From Phoronis australis (taxonomy: Eukaryota > Phoronida > Phoronidae): a stretch of 62,000 bases of DNA. The notes beneath the pieces are model-generated. The model was not told the origin of the DNA and searched no databases. It saw only the letters and a list, made by a program, of their open reading frames with translations. Both the position numbers and the translations under genes were made by a program. Position 1 is the stretch's first letter; each line of letters opens with the position of its first letter. Shown in pieces: positions 59,345 to 62,000 of this stretch. The stretch spans positions 14,426-76,425 of the forward strand of contig NMRA01000183.1 of NCBI GenBank assembly GCA_002633005.1, given 5' to 3'.

Positions 59345-61620
59345 TACTCATACTTCCTGTGTCACTGATTAATCATAATCATACTCCCTGTGTCACAGAT
59401 TGATCATACTCACACTCTCTGTGTCACAGATTGATCATACTCATACTCCCTCTGTCATAGATTGACCATACACATACTCCCTGTGTCACAGATTGATCAT
59501 ACTCACACTCCCTGTGTCACAGATTGATCATAATCATACTCCTTGTGTCACAGATTGATCATAATCATACTCCCTGTGTCACAGATTGATCATAATCATT
59601 CTCCCTGCGTCACAGATTGATCATACTCATACTCCCTATGTCGCAGATTGATCATACTCATACTTCCTGTGTCACAGACTGATCATATTCTAACTCCCCG
59701 TGTCACAGATTGATCGTAATCATACTCCCTGTGTCACAGATTGTACTCACACTCCCTATGTCACAAACTGGTCATACTCATACTCCCTATGTCGCAGATT
59801 GATCTTACTCATACTTCCTGTGTCACAGATTGATCATAATCATAATCCCTGTGTCACAGAGTGATCATACTCATACTCACTGCGTCACAGATTGATCATA
59901 TTGATACTCCCTGTGTCACAGATTGATCATACTCACACTCCCTGTGTCACAGATTGATCATAATCATACTCCGTGTGTCACAGATTGGTCATACTCACAC
60001 TCCCTGCGTCACAGATTGATCATACTCACACTCCCGGTGTCAGATTGATCATACATATACTCCNNNNNNNNNNNNNNNNNNNNNNNNNNNNNNNNNNNNN
60101 NNNNNNNNNNNNNNNNNNNNNNNNNNNNNNNNNNNNNNNNNNNNNNNNNNNNNNNNNNNNNNNNNNNNNNNNNNNNNNNNNNNNNNNNNNNNNNNNNNNN
60201 NNNNNNNNNNNNNNNNNNNNNNNNNNNNNNNNNNNNNNNNNNNNNNNNNNNNNNNNNNNNNNNNNNNNNNNNNNNNNNNNNNNNNNNNNNNNNNNNNNNN
60301 NNNNNNNNNNNNNNNNNNNNNNNNNNNNNNNNNNNNNNNNNNNNNNNNNNNNNNNNNNNNNNNNNNNNNNNNNNNNNNNNNNNNNNNNNNNNNNNNNNNN
60401 NNNNNNNNNNNNNNNNNNNNNNNNNNNNNNNNNNNNNNNNNNNNNNNNNNNNNNNNNNNNNNNNNNNNNNNNNNNNNNNNNNNNNNNNNNNNNNNNNNNN
60501 NNNNNNNNNNNNNNNNNNNNTGTGTCACAGATTGATCATACTCAGACTCCCTGTGTCACAGATTGATCATACTCACACTCACTGTGTCACAGATTGATCA
60601 TACTCACACTCCCCGTGTCACAGATTGATCATACTCATACTACCTGTGTCGCAGATTGATCATACTCAGACTCCCTGTGTCAGAGATTGATCATACTCAT
60701 ACTCCCGGTGTCACAGATTGGTCATACTCATAATTCCTGTATCACAGATTGATCATACTCTAACTCCCCGTGTCACAGATTGATCATAATCATAATCCCT
60801 GTGTCACAGATTGTACTCACACTCCCTATGTCACAAACTGGTCATACTCATACTCCCTGTGTCACAGATTGATCATACTCCCACTCCCAGTGTCACAGAT
60901 TGATCATACTCATACTTAATGTGTCAGAGATTGCTGATACTAACACTCCCTGTGTCAGAGATTGATCATAATCATACTCCGTGTGTCACAGATTGATCAT
61001 ACTTATACTCCCTGTGTCACAGATTGATCGTACACTCCCTGTGTCACAGATTGATCATACTCATACTCCCTGCGTCACATATTGCTCATACTCATACTCC
61101 CTGCGCCACAAATTGATCATACTCATACTCCCTGGGTCACAGATTGATCATACTCACACTCCCTATGTCACAAATTGATCATATTCATACTCCCTGTGTC
61201 ACAGATTGAACATACTCACACTCCCTGTGTCACAGATTGATCATACTCATACTCCCTGTGTCAAAGATTGATCATATTCATACTCCCTGTGTCACAGATT
61301 GATCATACTCATAGTCCCTGTGTCACAGACTGATCATAATCACACTCCCTGCGTCACATATTGGTTATACTCATACAACATGTGTCACAGATTGATCATA
61401 CTCATACTACCTGTGTCACAGATTGGTCAAACTCACACTCCCATCCCTGTGTCACAGATTGATCATACTCATACTCCCTGTGTCACAGATTGATCATATT
61501 CACACTCCTTGTGTCACAAATTGATCATACTCATACTCCCTGTGTCACAGATTGATCATACTCACACTCCTTGTGTCACAAATTGGTCATTCTCATACTC
61601 CGGCCCTGTACGGTCACAGA
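59345..61620. repeat. 31-bp minisatellite array, about 2.3 kb
   Basis: Consensus ACTCCCTGTGTCACAGATTG plus ATCATACTCAT. Roughly 58 units are visible, with substitutions and occasional deletions and a sequence gap inside. Each unit contains two short palindromes, TGTGNCACA and TGATCA. Because 31 is not a multiple of three, long open frames across it are repeat artefacts. Confidence 0.95.
60064..60520. other. Assembly gap (457 N) inside the minisatellite
   Basis: A run of N. True array length is unknown. Confidence 1.
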
Positions 61621-62000
61621 TTGGACGGTGGTCTATTTTAACTGTTGCCGCGTAATTTTTTAAAAGCGTAGGTCACGCTTACTCGTTTAACATACTTAAG
61701 AGTTTTTAATGAAATTTCCTACAAAGTTTTTAGGTATGTCGAGGGTAATACAAAGCATTGTTTTGTTTTAGATAACTGGGTGGGAGAGTCGTTTTTATCA
61801 CCTGTTGATAGGAAAAAACCGGGATTTTGTTTTCTTTTAAAATCAGACGTCCCTTTATTCAAATATAAGGCCTTATAAAGGGAAATTTAAGTGCGTAACG
61901 CACTGTTGTTTTAAATTCATAAGGGCAGTGAGAAGTCAAGTCATCACTACTAGACACTGGTACGGTGGTCTGTACAGGACATTTTTAAAAACGTTTTTGG
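61621..62000. other. No gene recognised
   Basis: Unique-looking flank of the minisatellite; nothing recognised. Confidence 0.35.

Noticed and set aside
59973-61493. Open reading frames through the 31-bp array
   Set aside because: They follow from the repeat lacking stops in some frames and from N codons; composition is purely repetitive.
59345-61620. Regular short repeats resembling a CRISPR array
   Set aside because: Units are contiguous with no unique spacers, and the host is eukaryotic; it is a minisatellite.

Overview
The window is non-coding-rich, AT-leaning eukaryotic DNA packed with mobile elements. It looks like a marine invertebrate. The clues are metazoan gene families (an inter-alpha-trypsin-inhibitor-heavy-chain-like protein, an ankyrin/TRP-type channel, a P2X7-intracellular-domain-like protein), many short palindromic words of the TACATGTA and TAGGCCTA kind, and numerous non-LTR, LTR and MITE remnants. 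An invertebrate deuterostome (hemichordate, echinoderm or amphioxus type) is my guess; the sequence does not prove it.

Layout. 1-4 kb: a P2X7-C-like gene fragment (minus) split by a 2.4 kb DNA transposon with hAT-like ends, lying between short inverted repeats. 5.85-8.17 kb: a near-identical 1.15 kb direct repeat joined by a single N, probably an unmerged contig overlap. 8.8-12.35 kb: a decayed GCDTTSR-type transposon-like coding region between diverged inverted repeats, followed by a dimeric minisatellite. 13.1-17.35 kb: three non-LTR retrotransposon remnants, one apparently nested in another. 19-25.2 kb: MITEs, a 28-bp minisatellite that resembles the terminal repeat of a neighbouring MITE, and an old tandem array of 0.4-0.47 kb units. 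25.9-28.07 kb: the best-preserved gene, an intronless VIT/vWA protein with a signal peptide and a GPI-anchor-like tail. 28.6-34.3 kb: MITEs, microsatellites, a tRNA-like SINE remnant and a second N-joined duplication.

34.9-57.1 kb is a tandem segmental duplication. Copy 1 (about 34.9-40.5 kb) holds an apparently intact TRP-like channel gene on the minus strand. Copy 2 (about 40.55-57.1 kb) holds its pseudogene and a 10.3 kb Ty3/Gypsy insertion with a retrovirus-like organisation (gag, protease, RT, RNase H, integrase, F-like env and an extra ORF). That insertion is rearranged: its two LTRs face each other as an inverted pair at one end, and the other end stops inside gag with no LTR. This resembles a self-integration or template-switch product.

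57.1-62 kb: a non-LTR tail fragment and a 2.3 kb array of a 31-bp minisatellite with a 457-base N gap.

Only two genes look potentially functional: the VIT/vWA gene and TRP copy 1. Nothing suggests that they cooperate. The rest is a record of transposition, duplication and repeat expansion, with two probable assembly artefacts.
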